In this document: piece after piece, positions 35,749-47,615 of the stretch
Layout of the letters: each line of letters begins with the position of its first letter
How positions within the stretch are numbered: position 1 is the first letter of the stretch
DNA from: Leptospiraceae bacterium
GTDB lineage: Bacteria; Spirochaetota; Leptospiria; Leptospirales; Leptospiraceae
NCBI GenBank assembly: GCA_015075105.1
Contig: JABTUZ010000002.1
Coordinates: 1,164,001 to 1,228,000 of the forward strand
Length of the DNA stretch: 64,000 nucleotides
Reading direction: 5' to 3'
The notes under the pieces: model-generated
Seen by the model: only the letters and a program-made list of their open reading frames with translations
What the model was told of the DNA's origin: nothing
Databases searched by the model: none
Position numbers and translations under genes: made by a program

Positions 35749-37551
35749 TTGTCAGATTGGGCAAAGAAAAATTATAAAAATAGAAAGTGGGCAGGAGAGC
35801 TTACAGAAAAAAATGTAGGTGAAGAAATCTGTGTTTATGGCTGGGCGTTCAGGCTAAGAGATCAAGGTGGAGTAATCTTTATCGATCTAAGAGACAGATC
35901 GGGTATTATCCAAGTTGTAGCCAGAAAAGAAATCATTGGAGAGGAATTTGCTAAGGTAGATCATATTCGGTCTGAGTTTGTGATTGGTATAAAAGGGAAA
36001 CTTCAAAAAAGAGACAAGGAGTCTATTAACCCAAAAATTCCTACTGGAACAATTGAAATTATCATAGAAGAATTAGAAGTACTCAATTCTGCAAAGACTC
36101 CTCCGTTTTCTCTTGATGAATTTGACGATACGGGAGAAGAAGTTCGTTTGAAGTATCGCTATTTAGAGTTTAGAAAAAATGAACTAAAAGAGAGGATGAT
36201 TCTTCGGCACAAATTTATTTTTGCAATTCGGAAATTTTTAAATGAGAAAGGGTTTTTAGAAATCGAAACTCCTATCTTGAATAAATCTACTCCTGAAGGT
36301 GCGAGAGACTTTCTTGTTCCTTCAAGATTGAACCCGGGAAGTTTTTATGCACTACCCCAGTCCCCTCAAATTTTTAAGCAAATCTTGATGGTGGGTGGAA
36401 TGGACAGATACTTTCAAGTTGTAAAATGTTTTAGAGATGAAGATCTTCGCGCAGACAGGCAACCCGAATTTACACAATTGGATATGGAATTTTCTTTTGT
36501 GGATGAAGAAGATATACTTAGAGAAATTGAAGTGATGATTTCACACGTATTTAGTGAGGTATTTGGAATAAAATTGAATTCCCCTTTTCCGAGAATGAGC
36601 TACGATGAAGCGATGAATTCTTACGGCTCGGATAAGCCTGACCTTCGATTTGGAATGAAGCTGCATAACGTATCTGATATTGTAAAAAATTCTGACTTTC
36701 AGGTGTTTACTCAAGCAGTCCAAGCAGGAGGAATGGTAAAAGCGATTTGTGTAAAAGGCGGGTCTGTAATATCCAGAAAGGAAATAGAGGATTTGACTTC
36801 TTGGTTGAACAAAGACTTTAAAGTAAAAGGGTTGGCTTATATGAAGCACACTCCTTCCGGTTTAGAGTCAACGATTACAAAGAGATTTACAAAAGAGGAA
36901 TTGGAAGGAATTTCCAAAGCAGTAGATTCCAAAGAAGGCGATATGGTTTTCTTTGTTGCGGATAAGACAGATATTGTGCATGCAGGACTTGGTGCTTTGC
37001 GTTTAAAATTATCGGAAAAGTTTGAAACTCCAAGAGACGATGAAATTAATCTTACTTGGGTCTTGAATTTCCCTATGTTTGAATTGGATGAGAAAGGTGC
37101 GTTAGGCGCTATACACCACCCTTTTACTTCTCCCACAGAAGATTGTATTTCGTATTTTGATTCTATGGAGAAATTGAAAGAAAATCTCTCTAAGTTGAAA
37201 TCTAAGGCTTACGATTTAGTATTGAATGGAACTGAAATTGGGGGTGGAAGTATCAGAATCCATGATAAATCAATACAGGAAAAAGTTTTTCGTGCGTTAG
37301 GTATAGATGAAGAGGAAGCAACTGAAAGGTTTGGGTTTCTTTTAGAGGCTTTGCAGTTTGGTGCTCCCCCTCATGGAGGCATAGCGTTTGGCATTGATCG
37401 AATACTCATGCTTTTATCGGGAGGGAAATCAATTCGTGATGTTATTGCATTCCCAAAAACTCAGAAAGGATTATGCTTGATGAGTGAGTGCCCTACTCCT
37501 GTCGATGACAAGCAATTGTCTGAATTGAAAATACGAACAATCAAAGTCTGA
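35749..37551 (+). CDS. aspS: Aspartyl-tRNA synthetase
   Basis: A 600-residue class II synthetase of bacterial type. An OB-fold anticodon-binding domain ([28 protein letters not shown]) is followed by class II motif 1 '[22 protein letters not shown]', '[51 protein letters not shown]' (motif 2), the bacterial GAD insertion, and motif 3 '[16 protein letters not shown]'. It charges tRNA-Asp. Start is TTG with a GGAG upstream. The final TGA shares its A with the ATG of phoH. First gene of a long tightly packed cluster. Confidence 0.96.
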   Translation: MSDWAKKNYKNRKWAGELTEKNVGEEICVYGWAFRLRDQGGVIFIDLRDRSGIIQVVARKEIIGEEFAKVDHIRSEFVIGIKGKLQKRDKESINPKIPTGTIEIIIEELEVLNSAKTPPFSLDEFDDTGEEVRLKYRYLEFRKNELKERMILRHKFIFAIRKFLNEKGFLEIETPILNKSTPEGARDFLVPSRLNPGSFYALPQSPQIFKQILMVGGMDRYFQVVKCFRDEDLRADRQPEFTQLDMEFSFVDEEDILREIEVMISHVFSEVFGIKLNSPFPRMSYDEAMNSYGSDKPDLRFGMKLHNVSDIVKNSDFQVFTQAVQAGGMVKAICVKGGSVISRKEIEDLTSWLNKDFKVKGLAYMKHTPSGLESTITKRFTKEELEGISKAVDSKEGDMVFFVADKTDIVHAGLGALRLKLSEKFETPRDDEINLTWVLNFPMFELDEKGALGAIHHPFTSPTEDCISYFDSMEKLKENLSKLKSKAYDLVLNGTEIGGGSIRIHDKSIQEKVFRALGIDEEEATERFGFLLEALQFGAPPHGGIAFGIDRILMLLSGGKSIRDVIAFPKTQKGLCLMSECPTPVDDKQLSELKIRTIKV

Positions 37552-38552
37552 TGGTGAAAAAAGAAAAGCAAAACAAAAAAGATAAGGCTCAGTATTCTTT
37601 TCAGGATTATTCTTTGTATTTGAAAATTTGCGGGATCAATGATTCCAAGATAAAGGATCTTGAGAAAAATCTATCTATTGATATTATTCCGAGAGGGAAC
37701 ACCCTCCTTTTATCCGGAAGTCAAAAAAAAATCACAGGGGCATTAAATTTTTTTTCAAAGCTGGAGGAGAATTTTCGATTGAGACCGGATAAAGAAAATG
37801 TGGAATTTGCTGACATTCAATATATGATCGGGATTAACGAAAAAAAACAAGTGAAAGATTTAGTGGGAGACAAGATAAACCCTCTTTGGAAGCCTTCTGA
37901 AAAAGTATTTACTACATACCGAGGAAAAACAATTTTTCCAAGAACCTACAACCAAGAAATTTTCTATAATAGCTTGAATGAAAATATGATTACGTTTGCG
38001 ATTGGTCCTGCCGGTACAGGAAAAACATTTTTATCTATTGCTACAGCGTGCAAGATGCTACAAACCGGTGAAGTAGAGAGATTGGTTTTAACAAGACCCG
38101 CAGTTGAGGCAGGAGAGTCTTTGGGATTTTTGCCGGGTGACCTTTCTCAAAAAGTGGATCCTTATCTTCGTCCGATTTACGACGCACTGTATGAATGTAT
38201 AGGGTACGAAAAAGTGCAAGAGCTTTTGAGTACGGGGAAAATCGAGATTGCTCCGATTGCATTCATGAGAGGCAGGACTCTTGCAAATTCTTTTATCTTG
38301 TTGGACGAGGCTCAAAATTGTACGATAAACCAACTAAAAATGATTTTGACAAGGTTAGGTAGAAATTCTAGAATGAGTCTATCCGGAGATATTACGCAAA
38401 TAGATTTGGAATACGGTAAATCCGGTTTAGATAGAGTTGTATCTTTGTTTCAGGATACAGAGGGGATCGGTTTGGTTATTTTTGGAAAAGAAGATATAAC
38501 AAGGCACCCGTTGGTAGAAAAAATAGTTCGTAAATTTGAAGAACTTAAATAG
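37551..38552 (+). CDS. PhoH-family ATPase
   Basis: A 333-residue PhoH protein. An N-terminal KH-like segment (about 20-80) precedes the ATPase domain: '[18 protein letters not shown]' (Walker A), '[37 protein letters not shown]' and '[11 protein letters not shown]' (Walker B). PhoH is probably an RNA-linked ATPase or helicase that acts with YbeY in rRNA processing, and ybeY is encoded two genes downstream. Its ATG shares one base with the aspS stop. Confidence 0.93.
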   Translation: MVKKEKQNKKDKAQYSFQDYSLYLKICGINDSKIKDLEKNLSIDIIPRGNTLLLSGSQKKITGALNFFSKLEENFRLRPDKENVEFADIQYMIGINEKKQVKDLVGDKINPLWKPSEKVFTTYRGKTIFPRTYNQEIFYNSLNENMITFAIGPAGTGKTFLSIATACKMLQTGEVERLVLTRPAVEAGESLGFLPGDLSQKVDPYLRPIYDALYECIGYEKVQELLSTGKIEIAPIAFMRGRTLANSFILLDEAQNCTINQLKMILTRLGRNSRMSLSGDITQIDLEYGKSGLDRVVSLFQDTEGIGLVIFGKEDITRHPLVEKIVRKFEELK

Positions 38553-38565
38553 GCGGGTTGAATAT

Positions 38566-40932
38566 TTGAAAAGAATATTTGAAGAAATAGAAAACGTTAT
38601 GACTAGATTAACGGAAATTCTGACTCGTATTCGACCGGCAAGTTTTGTAAAAAAACTCCAGCTAATCCTGATTCTGATTACTCTATCTATGGTGACGTAT
38701 TTTTTAGCTGTGCCTTTTTTGGGACAAGCCAAATTAGACCTTTCAAAAGATGGAGTTTTTGCACTCGGACAAATTTCACACGATACGATAGCTTCTACTA
38801 AAGAGATCATCTACGACGACGAGGAAAAAACGAAAGCCGAAAAATCCAGAGCCTATCAATCGGCAGCCTTTTTTTTTGATAGAGACTCTTCGACTCTTAC
38901 CAATGATATAAATAGATATATCGAAGAAGATTTTGAAAATCTAAAATCATTGTCCGGGCAAGGACACTCTGCAAAAATTTATTCCATGTTGATCGACAAG
39001 AATCCAAGATGGAGAAATCGAAATAAGGAAGACTTGGATGTGCTTATTTCTTATCCTCGAAAAGATAGAATTCGAGAGATGGTGGAACAAGCAGTTAGTT
39101 TGATTTTTTTGAGTCATTGTGTTTGTAAAGATATTCCATTCGATAGAAACCTATTGCGTGGCTCAGGAGCAAAAGTAAGGAGTAAAGGTGGGAAAGAAAA
39201 TATTTCAGTTCTTGAGGGAAGTTTTGTAATCGAAAGGACAGAAATGTACGGAAATCGCATTGTCTCTGAAAGATTGAATAAAATATTAGAAGAGAAATTT
39301 TCTAATTCTAATTTTTCACTTTTGCCTATCGTAAAAAAATTAAGTTATTCGTATATATATTCTTTTCCTGCCTGTGTGTTTAATAGTCAGGAGACGGAAA
39401 ATGAAAGAAAGTCGGCAATGGATAAGGTTGCATCTATCAAGAGTAAGATTAATGCAAATGAAATTATTATTAAATCGGGAGATCTCGTAACACCTGAAAT
39501 TCGTTATCGTCTTGAAATGCTGAACAAGTATGCGACACGAGCAAACGTAACGTCTATTATTTCTATCTTACTCATACAACTTGTATTTTTAGGAATTATA
39601 GTTGTTTATTTAAAAAAATACGATCCAAAACGATTGAATGATGTATCGAGTAATGTAATTGTTTTTTCTTTGATATGGATATTTGTAATTTTTTCTTTTA
39701 TAAGCTCTAAGTTTTTCTATCTTCCTGAAACAAACTACGATTCGATTTATTATTTTGGCTTATTTGTTCCTGTTGGAATGATTTGTTTGATCTTAGCTTT
39801 TATTTATGACGAACAATTGTCTATAGCTATTGGTTTTTATTTATCCTTTTTTGTATTTTTTGCTTCCAGAAACAATTCTACTTCTTTTCTTATCGCATTT
39901 TCCGCGACGATTGTATCTGCATACTATGCAGGCAAGGTGAGAAAGAGGATCGACTTTATCAAAGCAGGATTTCTCATAACGTTTATTCAGATGATCATTT
40001 CAACCAGTGGTTACCTTTTTGATTCAAGGGTGTATTGGGTGACAGAGCCGAGTGGATCTTTTTTTAGAGACCTCACTAGATCTAACGTATTCAAATTATA
40101 TACAACTTGCTTTATCAATGGTTTTGTATGCTCTACGATGACTCAGTTTTTACTGCCCATATACGAATATATTTTTAATATCCCGACCAGATTCAAATTG
40201 CAAGAACTTGCAGACACTGGACATCCTCTGTTACAAGAAATGTTGACAAAAGCTCCTTCTACATATACTCATACTTTTTTGGTGAGTGCGTTATCCGAAA
40301 GAGCTGCGCAAAATCTTGGGCTTGATTGGCTGTTGACTAGAGTAGGAGTATATTTCCATGATATAGGGAAGATTCCGAATGCAGGATTTTTTGTAGAGAA
40401 TCAACACCTCATTCCTAAAAAAGAAAATATAGATAGGAACAATCCCGGTCTTGCAGCAAAAATTGTAATCGATCACGTTTTAGACGGGATTGAAATGGCA
40501 AAAAAAGCTCGATTGCCAAGAGAGGTAATCAATTTTATTCCAGAGCATCATGGTACGAGCACTATGGCTTTTTTCTATCACAGGGCATTGGCTGATTTGT
40601 CTTCTTCTCAGAGAAAGAAGGTCAGAAAGCAGGACTTTATGTATCCGGGCCCGAAACCTCAACGAAAAGAAACAGCGATTGTGATGATTGCAGATTCTGT
40701 CGAAGCCGCAAGTCGCTCTATGGAAGAAGTTAATTCTCATGCGTTAGACGAATTGATTCAGAAAATCATCAATATTAAGTTATCGGAAAATCAACTCGAT
40801 GAGAGTGGGCTTACGATAGGCGATCTTTTTGTCATCAAATCTTCTTTTAAGGAAGTTTTGTTATCCAGTCTTCACCAAAGACCTAAATATCCAAGTGAGG
40901 AAGAAACTAAGAGATTAGAAAACCGCTCATGA
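38566..40932 (+). CDS. 7TMR-HD family phosphohydrolase (PgpH-like)
   Basis: A 788-residue membrane protein. An N-terminal helix (about 27-47) and a large extracytoplasmic domain lead to a seven-helix region (about 335-550) and a cytoplasmic HD domain with '[19 protein letters not shown]', '[15 protein letters not shown]' and '[14 protein letters not shown]'. This layout matches PgpH, which hydrolyses cyclic di-AMP. I chose the TTG at 38566 because AGGCGGG lies eight bases before it. An ATG at 38599 or an earlier TTG at 38536 is possible. Its end overlaps ybeY by four bases. Confidence 0.9.
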   Translation: MKRIFEEIENVMTRLTEILTRIRPASFVKKLQLILILITLSMVTYFLAVPFLGQAKLDLSKDGVFALGQISHDTIASTKEIIYDDEEKTKAEKSRAYQSAAFFFDRDSSTLTNDINRYIEEDFENLKSLSGQGHSAKIYSMLIDKNPRWRNRNKEDLDVLISYPRKDRIREMVEQAVSLIFLSHCVCKDIPFDRNLLRGSGAKVRSKGGKENISVLEGSFVIERTEMYGNRIVSERLNKILEEKFSNSNFSLLPIVKKLSYSYIYSFPACVFNSQETENERKSAMDKVASIKSKINANEIIIKSGDLVTPEIRYRLEMLNKYATRANVTSIISILLIQLVFLGIIVVYLKKYDPKRLNDVSSNVIVFSLIWIFVIFSFISSKFFYLPETNYDSIYYFGLFVPVGMICLILAFIYDEQLSIAIGFYLSFFVFFASRNNSTSFLIAFSATIVSAYYAGKVRKRIDFIKAGFLITFIQMIISTSGYLFDSRVYWVTEPSGSFFRDLTRSNVFKLYTTCFINGFVCSTMTQFLLPIYEYIFNIPTRFKLQELADTGHPLLQEMLTKAPSTYTHTFLVSALSERAAQNLGLDWLLTRVGVYFHDIGKIPNAGFFVENQHLIPKKENIDRNNPGLAAKIVIDHVLDGIEMAKKARLPREVINFIPEHHGTSTMAFFYHRALADLSSSQRKKVRKQDFMYPGPKPQRKETAIVMIADSVEAASRSMEEVNSHALDELIQKIINIKLSENQLDESGLTIGDLFVIKSSFKEVLLSSLHQRPKYPSEEETKRLENRS

Positions 40933-41387
40933 TGGAAGTTATTGAAGTTTCTACTTTAAGTAAGCTCCCTTCCCCTCTCAATAGAGCAGATATAAAAAAG
41001 CAAATACGAAAAATTTTAAACTACCTTATAGACAATATATCCTATGAGATTTCAGTTATTATAACAAGCGACCTTGAAATTCAAAATTTAAATAAAGAAA
41101 AGAGAAATAAAAATAAACCTACCGATGTTTTGTCTTTTCCTGCAGTTCTGGCAGAACTGCAATTGCCTTACTTGGCTTTGGGGGAAGTTGTTATTTCAAT
41201 CGACACAGCAAAAAGCCAAGCAAAAAAAATTGGGCATAGCTTAAGAGAAGAATTTTATAGATTGCTTGTTCACGGAATCTTGCATTTATTAGGTTACGAT
41301 CACGAAAAAAGTCAATACCAAGCAAAAAAAATGAGAAGAAAAGAAGACGAATGTCTATCTATAATTTTTAAAAAATCATGCCTCTAA
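40929..41387 (+). CDS. ybeY: Endoribonuclease YbeY, rRNA maturation
   Basis: A 152-residue YbeY. The zinc-binding signature '[15 protein letters not shown]' (H-x3-H-x5-H) is intact and '[16 protein letters not shown]' matches the family. It trims the 3' end of 16S rRNA and takes part in ribosome quality control. Placement after phoH and pgpH is the widely conserved order. Start overlaps the pgpH-like stop and its own end overlaps recO by ten bases. Confidence 0.94.
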   Translation: MMEVIEVSTLSKLPSPLNRADIKKQIRKILNYLIDNISYEISVIITSDLEIQNLNKEKRNKNKPTDVLSFPAVLAELQLPYLALGEVVISIDTAKSQAKKIGHSLREEFYRLLVHGILHLLGYDHEKSQYQAKKMRRKEDECLSIIFKKSCL

Positions 41388-42142
41388 AAAAAGAAACAGG
41401 AATAGTATTGAATATGAGGACTTTTTCAGATGTGGATGCGCTAATAACTGTCTTGGGAAAAACTCAACCAAAAGCAAAATATATTCTGAAAGGAATTAAA
41501 AAGAGTAAGAATCGCCCGATAGTCGCCTCTGAGATTTCAACTCAAATCCAGTTAGATTTTTATAGCCATGAAAAAGACGAGACCAGAATCGTGAAGGAAG
41601 TTAGTGTTGTCAATAGGTTTGAAAAGATAAAATCTTCTTTTGGAGGTTTTGTGTTACTCGGGTACACTTCTGAACTATTAGATCAATTGCTTCCCGATGG
41701 AGAGTCTCACACGGCAATCTATAAACTGTATTTAGAATTTTTAAATACTATAGATGAGAATGGGTACTCACCCTTAATCATGCCTTTTTTCAAAATTAAA
41801 TTATTAGCAGCGGTAGGTCTTTTTAGTGGCGAGTTTCGTTGTATTTTTTGCAATATGGATGTGTTGGAAAAAAAATCTGCATTTATAAATTCAGAGAACT
41901 GGGAGGTTACTTGCGGGGATTGTCAGAATATTCAAAAAAATACTATAAATGAAATCAGGTTGTTCAATGCAATTATGAAGAATCGATACTTGAATTTAAA
42001 AAATAAGTCGATTCCTCTGCCGCAAATTATAGAAATTGACTATCTTTTGAATTCTTATTTAAAAATATATATTGGAAAGCCGTTAAAAAGTGCTAACATT
42101 TTGTATAAATCATTAAAGGAAAACTATGAATTTCTTTATTAA
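41378..42142 (+). CDS. recO: DNA repair protein RecO
   Basis: A 254-residue RecO. The N-terminal OB-fold (ETGIVLNMRTFSDVDALITVLGKTQPKAKYILKGIKKSKNRP) is followed by a helical domain and a zinc-finger-like Cys cluster: CIFC near residue 160 and CGDC near residue 183. It helps load RecA onto SSB-coated DNA with RecR. Both ends overlap neighbours, so it is translated within the cluster. Confidence 0.9.
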   Translation: MPLKKETGIVLNMRTFSDVDALITVLGKTQPKAKYILKGIKKSKNRPIVASEISTQIQLDFYSHEKDETRIVKEVSVVNRFEKIKSSFGGFVLLGYTSELLDQLLPDGESHTAIYKLYLEFLNTIDENGYSPLIMPFFKIKLLAAVGLFSGEFRCIFCNMDVLEKKSAFINSENWEVTCGDCQNIQKNTINEIRLFNAIMKNRYLNLKNKSIPLPQIIEIDYLLNSYLKIYIGKPLKSANILYKSLKENYEFLY

Positions 42143-42371
42143 AAGTATAAGTTTTTTATTTATCTTAAATTTTGTGATCTCACTTTTAGTTTTAAATATT
42201 CAGTGGGGAAGAAAGACTTTCGTATTGAAGAATTCCGAGAAAACAAAACAAGCCCTGCGTACAGAAAGCAAATCCGTATTTGTGAGATTGTTTGAATTAA
42301 AAAATAGCGTATTTATAGAATTGAATAAAGATTTCGAGAAGAGAAAAAAAGTAAGATTGAATTATGAATGA
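42126..42371 (+). CDS. Small single-pass membrane protein, unknown
   Basis: An 81-residue protein with one N-terminal membrane helix ([22 protein letters not shown], about 4-25) and a charged, helical C-terminal part ([36 protein letters not shown]). The design recalls FtsL/FtsB-type bitopic proteins, but no signature is visible. It overlaps recO by 17 bases and argS by 8, which supports its being a real gene. Confidence 0.65.
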   Translation: MNFFIKSISFLFILNFVISLLVLNIQWGRKTFVLKNSEKTKQALRTESKSVFVRLFELKNSVFIELNKDFEKRKKVRLNYE

Positions 42372-44136
42372 AAAAGATTTATTGAAAAATAGAGTAAAGA
42401 AAAAATTAGAAGAAGGAATTCTAAGGTATTTCGATAAAGAAAAAATTGATACAAAATTGGAGGATTGCAGAATTCGAATAGAGTATTCCAGAGATGAAAA
42501 ATTTGGAGATTATTCTACCCCTTTTGCATTGGAAAATAAATCCATTTTATCGCGAAATCCAAAGGAGATTGCAGAGGGAGTTATTTTATATTTAAGAGAA
42601 GAATCAATTTTTGAAAAGGTTGACTTTACTTTTCCTGGGTTCATCAATTTTAGAATTCAAAAAGATTATTTAATTGAGTATATTTCCAATATGCCTATTT
42701 CGCCTAACGCATTATTTCCAAAAGTAGAATCCCCGAAAAAAATACTATTTGAGTTCGTGAGCGCAAATCCTACAGGCCCCTTAAATATTGTGTCTGCAAG
42801 AGCTGCGGCTATGGGTGATTCTATATGCTCCCTATTGGAGAGAGTCGGGAATACAGTTAGTCGTGAATTTTATGTAAACGATTACGGGAATCAGGTTTTT
42901 TTATTGGGCGTTTCTTGCCTTGCGAGGATTCGAGAAACTTTGGGTGAGCCTATTCAGATTGAAGCAGATGATTCTGAAAAATCTATAGAGGAATTGTTTA
43001 ACGGGAATTTTATTCCTAAAGAAGGGTATCGAGGAGATTACATAAAAAATCTTGCAGAAAAATTTTTAAATAACCCGGACAAAAAAAAACAAATTTTAGA
43101 TCATCTGGTGGGAAAAAAATACAAAGAAATTTCTGAGTTCTTGTCTCTTTGGTGTGTAGAAGAAAATTTATCTGGACAAAAAAAAGATTTAGAATCGTTT
43201 GGGATTCATTTTGATAAATTTTTTAGCGAGAAGTCTTTACACGATTCGGGCGAAGTCGAAAAAACTCGTATATTATTGGAAAAGTCAGGAGATGTTTTTA
43301 CTGAAGACGGAAAATTATTTTTTCGTTCCACAAAATTTTTAGACGATAAAGACAGAGTTATCGTAAGAGAAGACGGGCGGCCTACCTATTTACTTGCAGA
43401 TATAGCCTACCACACAAATAAGATGCAAAGAGGATTTGATGTGATGATCAATATTTGGGGGCCGGATCACCACGGTTATATCGCAAGACTAAAAGGTGCG
43501 ATGAAATCTCTTGGCTATGCGGATGAATCTTTTCAGATATTGATCGCACAACAAGTAAACCTTTTGTCTAAAGGTGAAAAGGTAAAAATGAGTAAGCGTT
43601 TGGGGTCTTTTCAAACAATGTCTGAATTGTTAGAATACCTCGGAACAAACTCAAAAGATGTAGGAAGATATTTTTTTGAAATGAGATCGTTAGATGTACC
43701 TTTGGATTTTGATTTAGATTTAGCGAAAGATGAATCCGAAAAAAATCCAGTGTTCTATTTGCAATACGCTCATGCGAGAATATGCTCTATATTCAGAGAG
43801 GTCGGAGAAGACTTTGACTTGCAGGCGTTAAAAGAGTTGGAGATGACCTCCGAAAGAGAGAGGCTGCTATTTTGGTGTGCGAGATTTCCCGAAGAAGTCT
43901 TGGACTCTGCAAATTCTTTTGAACCGCACAGGCTTGCAAACTATTTACAAAATTTAAGCAAAGTTTTTACAAAGTTTTACTCGGCTAAGGAAAATAGACT
44001 AAAAAACAGTGAAGGGAGGGTGCGTCATGCGCTATCCTTTCTATGTCGGACTACTGCTGTTTGTTTGAGAGAGGGATTAAAGATCCTCGGAGTGAGTGCT
44101 CCTGAAAAAATGAGTAGAAATTCTGACAATGAGTAA
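42364..44136 (+). CDS. argS: Arginyl-tRNA synthetase with altered HIGH motif
   Basis: A 590-residue class I ArgRS. The N-terminal additional domain, the catalytic core ([12 protein letters not shown], '[12 protein letters not shown]', '[22 protein letters not shown]'), a KMSKS-type loop '[12 protein letters not shown]' and the C-terminal DALR anticodon-binding domain are all present. The position of the class I HIGH signature reads N141-I-V-S144 after ANPTGPL, where most ArgRS have HxGH. The enzyme may still be active, because other class I residues are kept. Overlaps the small gene before it and cinA after it by eight bases. Confidence 0.93.
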   Translation: MNEKDLLKNRVKKKLEEGILRYFDKEKIDTKLEDCRIRIEYSRDEKFGDYSTPFALENKSILSRNPKEIAEGVILYLREESIFEKVDFTFPGFINFRIQKDYLIEYISNMPISPNALFPKVESPKKILFEFVSANPTGPLNIVSARAAAMGDSICSLLERVGNTVSREFYVNDYGNQVFLLGVSCLARIRETLGEPIQIEADDSEKSIEELFNGNFIPKEGYRGDYIKNLAEKFLNNPDKKKQILDHLVGKKYKEISEFLSLWCVEENLSGQKKDLESFGIHFDKFFSEKSLHDSGEVEKTRILLEKSGDVFTEDGKLFFRSTKFLDDKDRVIVREDGRPTYLLADIAYHTNKMQRGFDVMINIWGPDHHGYIARLKGAMKSLGYADESFQILIAQQVNLLSKGEKVKMSKRLGSFQTMSELLEYLGTNSKDVGRYFFEMRSLDVPLDFDLDLAKDESEKNPVFYLQYAHARICSIFREVGEDFDLQALKELEMTSERERLLFWCARFPEEVLDSANSFEPHRLANYLQNLSKVFTKFYSAKENRLKNSEGRVRHALSFLCRTTAVCLREGLKILGVSAPEKMSRNSDNE

Positions 44137-45382
44137 ATCTCTTTTAAGCATAACTGTAATCTCAACCGGTTCGGAGTTTACTTCCGGAAAAAGTATTGAT
44201 ACAAATTCTTCGTGGATAGCAAATGAATTATTTACACTTGGGTTTCAAGTGAATAAATTTTTAGTATTGCCAGATTCGCTTGAGGTATTGAAAGAGAACA
44301 TTTGTAATGAGTTATATCAAGAGAAAAATACTCTTGTGATTATGACTGGCGGACTTGGTCCTACAGAAGATGACTATACGTTAGACGCAATTTGTGCAAT
44401 TTTAAAAAAGAAGCCCCTTCGTAACGAAAAGGCTTTTCAAAGATTAGAAAATTTTTTTCAGAAAAGAGGAAAGGATTACCAGAAGTTAATTCAGGAAGTA
44501 GAAAAACAGACAAGAATCCCAGAAGGCTCAACTCATTTAGAAAATTCAGTTGGTATAGCAGCAGGGTTTTTTATTTCTACTGAAAATAATACTCACCTAA
44601 TTGCGATGCCGGGTGTTCCGGCAGAAATGAAACCAATGTTTTGCAAAGAAGTAGTTCCGATTTTAAAAAATAATTTTCAAAGTAAGAATTTATATTACGA
44701 TACAAGGTGGGTTTGGGGAATTGGTGAATCGTATTTTCAAAGTAAATTTATTTCTAACTACAAGGACTTGCTCTCCAATATAACGTGGGGAGTTACAGCA
44801 AAGTCTGGCTATATTCAAGTAAGTTTTTGTTCCGAGAAAATGGAAAATATTTCTCCTGTTGTCAAAGCAATAGAAAAAGAGTTTGAGCCAAATGTGTCGA
44901 TAGATATATTTCAGGAAATTCATAAGTTTTTGACATTACACAAAATGAGTCTTGGAACTGCGGAAAGTTGTACCGGGGGGTTTATTGCAAAAAAAATTAC
45001 AGATCTTGCAGGAGCTTCTGAATATTTTCTTGGCTCTATCGTCTCTTATAGCAATAAAATAAAAATGAAAATTTTGGGTGTTGAGGAAGAGACTCTTAAA
45101 AATTTTGGAGCTGTGAGCGAAGAAACCGCAAAAGAAATGGTTATCGGTGCAGAAAATAAGTTGAATTGTGAATATTCTATATCAATCACTGGGATTGCAG
45201 GGCCCGGGGGTGGAACAGAAACTAAAAAAGTAGGTTTATGTTATATAGCTGTGAAAAAGAAAGGCAGATCTCCGATTGTTGAGAAGTTTCATTTTCCATT
45301 TACCCGTGAACTTTTCAGAGATTACGCATCGAATATGGCTCTTTTTTGCTTGTATAAACTTATTCAAACAAAAAATCTGTAG
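44129..45382 (+). CDS. cinA: CinA-family protein (NMN amidase / damage-inducible)
   Basis: A 417-residue two-domain CinA. The N-terminal MoaB-like domain starts '[25 protein letters not shown]' and contains '[16 protein letters not shown]'. The C-terminal amidase domain has '[21 protein letters not shown]', '[12 protein letters not shown]' and '[18 protein letters not shown]'. The pair hydrolyses nicotinamide mononucleotide and ADP-ribose-type metabolites in NAD salvage. Eight-base overlap with argS. Confidence 0.92.
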   Translation: MSKSLLSITVISTGSEFTSGKSIDTNSSWIANELFTLGFQVNKFLVLPDSLEVLKENICNELYQEKNTLVIMTGGLGPTEDDYTLDAICAILKKKPLRNEKAFQRLENFFQKRGKDYQKLIQEVEKQTRIPEGSTHLENSVGIAAGFFISTENNTHLIAMPGVPAEMKPMFCKEVVPILKNNFQSKNLYYDTRWVWGIGESYFQSKFISNYKDLLSNITWGVTAKSGYIQVSFCSEKMENISPVVKAIEKEFEPNVSIDIFQEIHKFLTLHKMSLGTAESCTGGFIAKKITDLAGASEYFLGSIVSYSNKIKMKILGVEEETLKNFGAVSEETAKEMVIGAENKLNCEYSISITGIAGPGGGTETKKVGLCYIAVKKKGRSPIVEKFHFPFTRELFRDYASNMALFCLYKLIQTKNL

Positions 45383-45384
45383 AA

Positions 45385-46452
45385 GTGTATTTCTATTTTT
45401 TTTCTTCTATCCTTTTTTTTCTATTATTCTTTTTTGTATTAGGAAATAAATATTCTTCGTCTGCGTTTATTCAAAATAATTGGGTCTGGGAGAAGCATAC
45501 CGAAGATGGGATGTCGCATGACGTACGCTTTTCTGTGAACCCTTTTACTCATTTAAACGGGTATATAAACGAGAATAGGTATTTTGCATTTCAGACAAGG
45601 CAAAGTCACGCTTTGAAACCGGATTTTCTTTATCAAATTCCAATTATTGGAAGAGGATTTATAGAGTATGAAAAAATCGGTAAAAAAGTTTCTTACTTCT
45701 CTTCAAATCAAGAAATTCTTTGGCAGAAAGATTTTATGAGTTATCCAAAACCGAGCTATGAAGGAAATTTAATTCTACTGGCTTCGGGGGACAATAATCG
45801 GGTTTTCCTTTCTGATCTCAACGGGAATTGGATCGGAGAGAAGGTGATAGACGGAAGATTTCTCTCTGATTATTCTTTTGCACAAAATAACGGTGGGGCT
45901 ATTCTTTTGTTTTCAGGGGGAGAGGTAGTTCGGTTAAACGAAAAAGGGAATCGTGTGTTTTATAAAGATTTTAAAAAGAAAACATTATCGTTTTATAAAA
46001 GTATAGCTATTTCGCCTAACGGACAATTTTCTGCTATTCATTATTTGAACGAGGACAAGGATTTTATTTTGTTGTTGGATCAAGCAGGAGATGAGGTTGC
46101 GACTCTTCTTTTGCATAAAGTGTATCCACATAAAGTATTTATGGCGATTGGGAATTTAGGGAATCTACAAGTCAATCTACCCGATAGTATTTTTCTATAC
46201 GAAAAGTCTGGAAAGTTGTTGAGGCATATACAAAAAAAGAAGCGATCTGATATTTACCAGCTTTCCTTCCATACCGGTGAATATTTTGTAGCATCCAATG
46301 TAGAAGATATTTATTTTTTTGATAACGATGCAAATATTCTGAAAATTCAAAAAGGGATTTCATTTCCGGTCAGAGCCATTCCTTCTAAATCTTCTAAAGA
46401 AATATTTTTAGAAACAAAAAATGAGATATTCCAATTTAGTTTATTCAATTAG
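45385..46452 (+). CDS. Membrane-anchored beta-propeller-like protein, unknown
   Basis: A 355-residue protein with an N-terminal hydrophobic anchor (FFSSILFFLLFFFVL) and an extracytoplasmic region of repeated short beta units ('LILLASGDNNRVFLSDLNGNWIG', 'AILLFSGGEVVRLNEKGNRVF', 'FLYEKSGKLLRHIQ', 'IYFFDNDANILKIQ'), like PQQ/WD-type propellers. Start is GTG three bases after the cinA stop. No enzyme motif is seen. It may be an envelope assembly factor. Confidence 0.75.
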   Translation: MYFYFFSSILFFLLFFFVLGNKYSSSAFIQNNWVWEKHTEDGMSHDVRFSVNPFTHLNGYINENRYFAFQTRQSHALKPDFLYQIPIIGRGFIEYEKIGKKVSYFSSNQEILWQKDFMSYPKPSYEGNLILLASGDNNRVFLSDLNGNWIGEKVIDGRFLSDYSFAQNNGGAILLFSGGEVVRLNEKGNRVFYKDFKKKTLSFYKSIAISPNGQFSAIHYLNEDKDFILLLDQAGDEVATLLLHKVYPHKVFMAIGNLGNLQVNLPDSIFLYEKSGKLLRHIQKKKRSDIYQLSFHTGEYFVASNVEDIYFFDNDANILKIQKGISFPVRAIPSKSSKEIFLETKNEIFQFSLFN

Positions 46453-46469
46453 GAGAATTTAACACACAA

Positions 46470-47615
46470 GTGATAGAAAAACCGATAAACGAAAAGTCTG
46501 TAGCAAAATTAAGTCTCTTTTATAGATTCGTTGTGTGGCTTATAGCATTTACGAGTAGATATGTATTTCACGGAATTCGTTACTACTTTCCAGATCAAAC
46601 TAAAATGATTCAATTGACTCATCCTGTGGTGGCTTTTGCAAATCATGTAGATGAAAGAGATGTGCCTTTGCTCGCTTCTATTCATCCTTATTTAAGCCCA
46701 AAATCAAAATACTCTCTTCCAGTAAGAAGAGATATAATGGAAAAAAATTTCTTGATTAAGGAGTTTCGTCCAAAAGGAATCGCAAAATTTATTTTTCATA
46801 TAGTGGATGTTACTAATGTCATCCCAAAACTTTTTAAGTATGTTGGTGGAATTCCAGTTGCAAGACCTTTTAGAGACGATGCAAAAGAATTATTGAGGGC
46901 GGGAAAACTTAGAGATATTGTGAATGAGCAGTGGGATGTATTATTGAAAGGAATTCAAAAAGGAAGGAAACTATTTCTATTTCCTGAAGGCACTCTTTCT
47001 TCAGACGGATCCATTGGACAAATTCGCAAAGGGGTATTTTTTTTACAGGAAAGAATTCAAAATTTGAATTTGTTGCCTTTTACATTGACTTATGATTTTC
47101 TGACCGATAAAAAACCTTTAGCTCACGTCGGTTTTGGAAAAATGTTTCAATTGAAGTCTGGACTCACAGAGCACGAAGTTGCTATGGAGTTAAAAAAGGC
47201 TTTAAACTCCTATTTTACGCTAACCTCGGGAAATTTATTTTCTTTTGCAATTTTAACTGAGGATGTTCGTGCAGGGATTGGCAGACATTTTTTATTTTAT
47301 AAAATGAAAAAATTGGCAGAAGAGTTAGATAAAAAAGGAATCATCTATATAGCCAAAGAGCTTTTAGTAAAATCCTATAACGAGCTTTTTGCAGAAATTT
47401 TAGCAAAAGCAAAGCAAGAAGGATTCATTGAGTTTACTTCTGAAAAAAAATATCGTGGGACTGAAAAATTATATTCAATGGTGGCGACTGACGCACCGAA
47501 TACAGGGAAGAGGCGGTTAAGGAAAGTGCACCCGTATTTGTACCATTTGAATCAGTTGAAGGGATTTCACGACACGATTGTAGAAATTTGGAACAATATT
47601 GAGGTATATGATTGA
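46470..47615 (+). CDS. PlsC-type glycerolipid acyltransferase
   Basis: A 381-residue acyltransferase. The catalytic NHxxxxD is 'FANHVDERDVPLL' and the phosphate-binding FPEG block is 'LFLFPEGTLSSDGSIGQIRKG'. An N-terminal helix (LFYRFVVWLIAFTSRYVF) attaches it to the membrane. The C-terminal 150 residues have no known motif and are longer than in simple PlsC. It probably acylates (lyso)phosphatidate or a related lipid. Start is a GTG; an AGGAG lies about 15 bases upstream, farther than usual. Its TGA overlaps the start of the next gene. Confidence 0.85.
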   Translation: MIEKPINEKSVAKLSLFYRFVVWLIAFTSRYVFHGIRYYFPDQTKMIQLTHPVVAFANHVDERDVPLLASIHPYLSPKSKYSLPVRRDIMEKNFLIKEFRPKGIAKFIFHIVDVTNVIPKLFKYVGGIPVARPFRDDAKELLRAGKLRDIVNEQWDVLLKGIQKGRKLFLFPEGTLSSDGSIGQIRKGVFFLQERIQNLNLLPFTLTYDFLTDKKPLAHVGFGKMFQLKSGLTEHEVAMELKKALNSYFTLTSGNLFSFAILTEDVRAGIGRHFLFYKMKKLAEELDKKGIIYIAKELLVKSYNELFAEILAKAKQEGFIEFTSEKKYRGTEKLYSMVATDAPNTGKRRLRKVHPYLYHLNQLKGFHDTIVEIWNNIEVYD

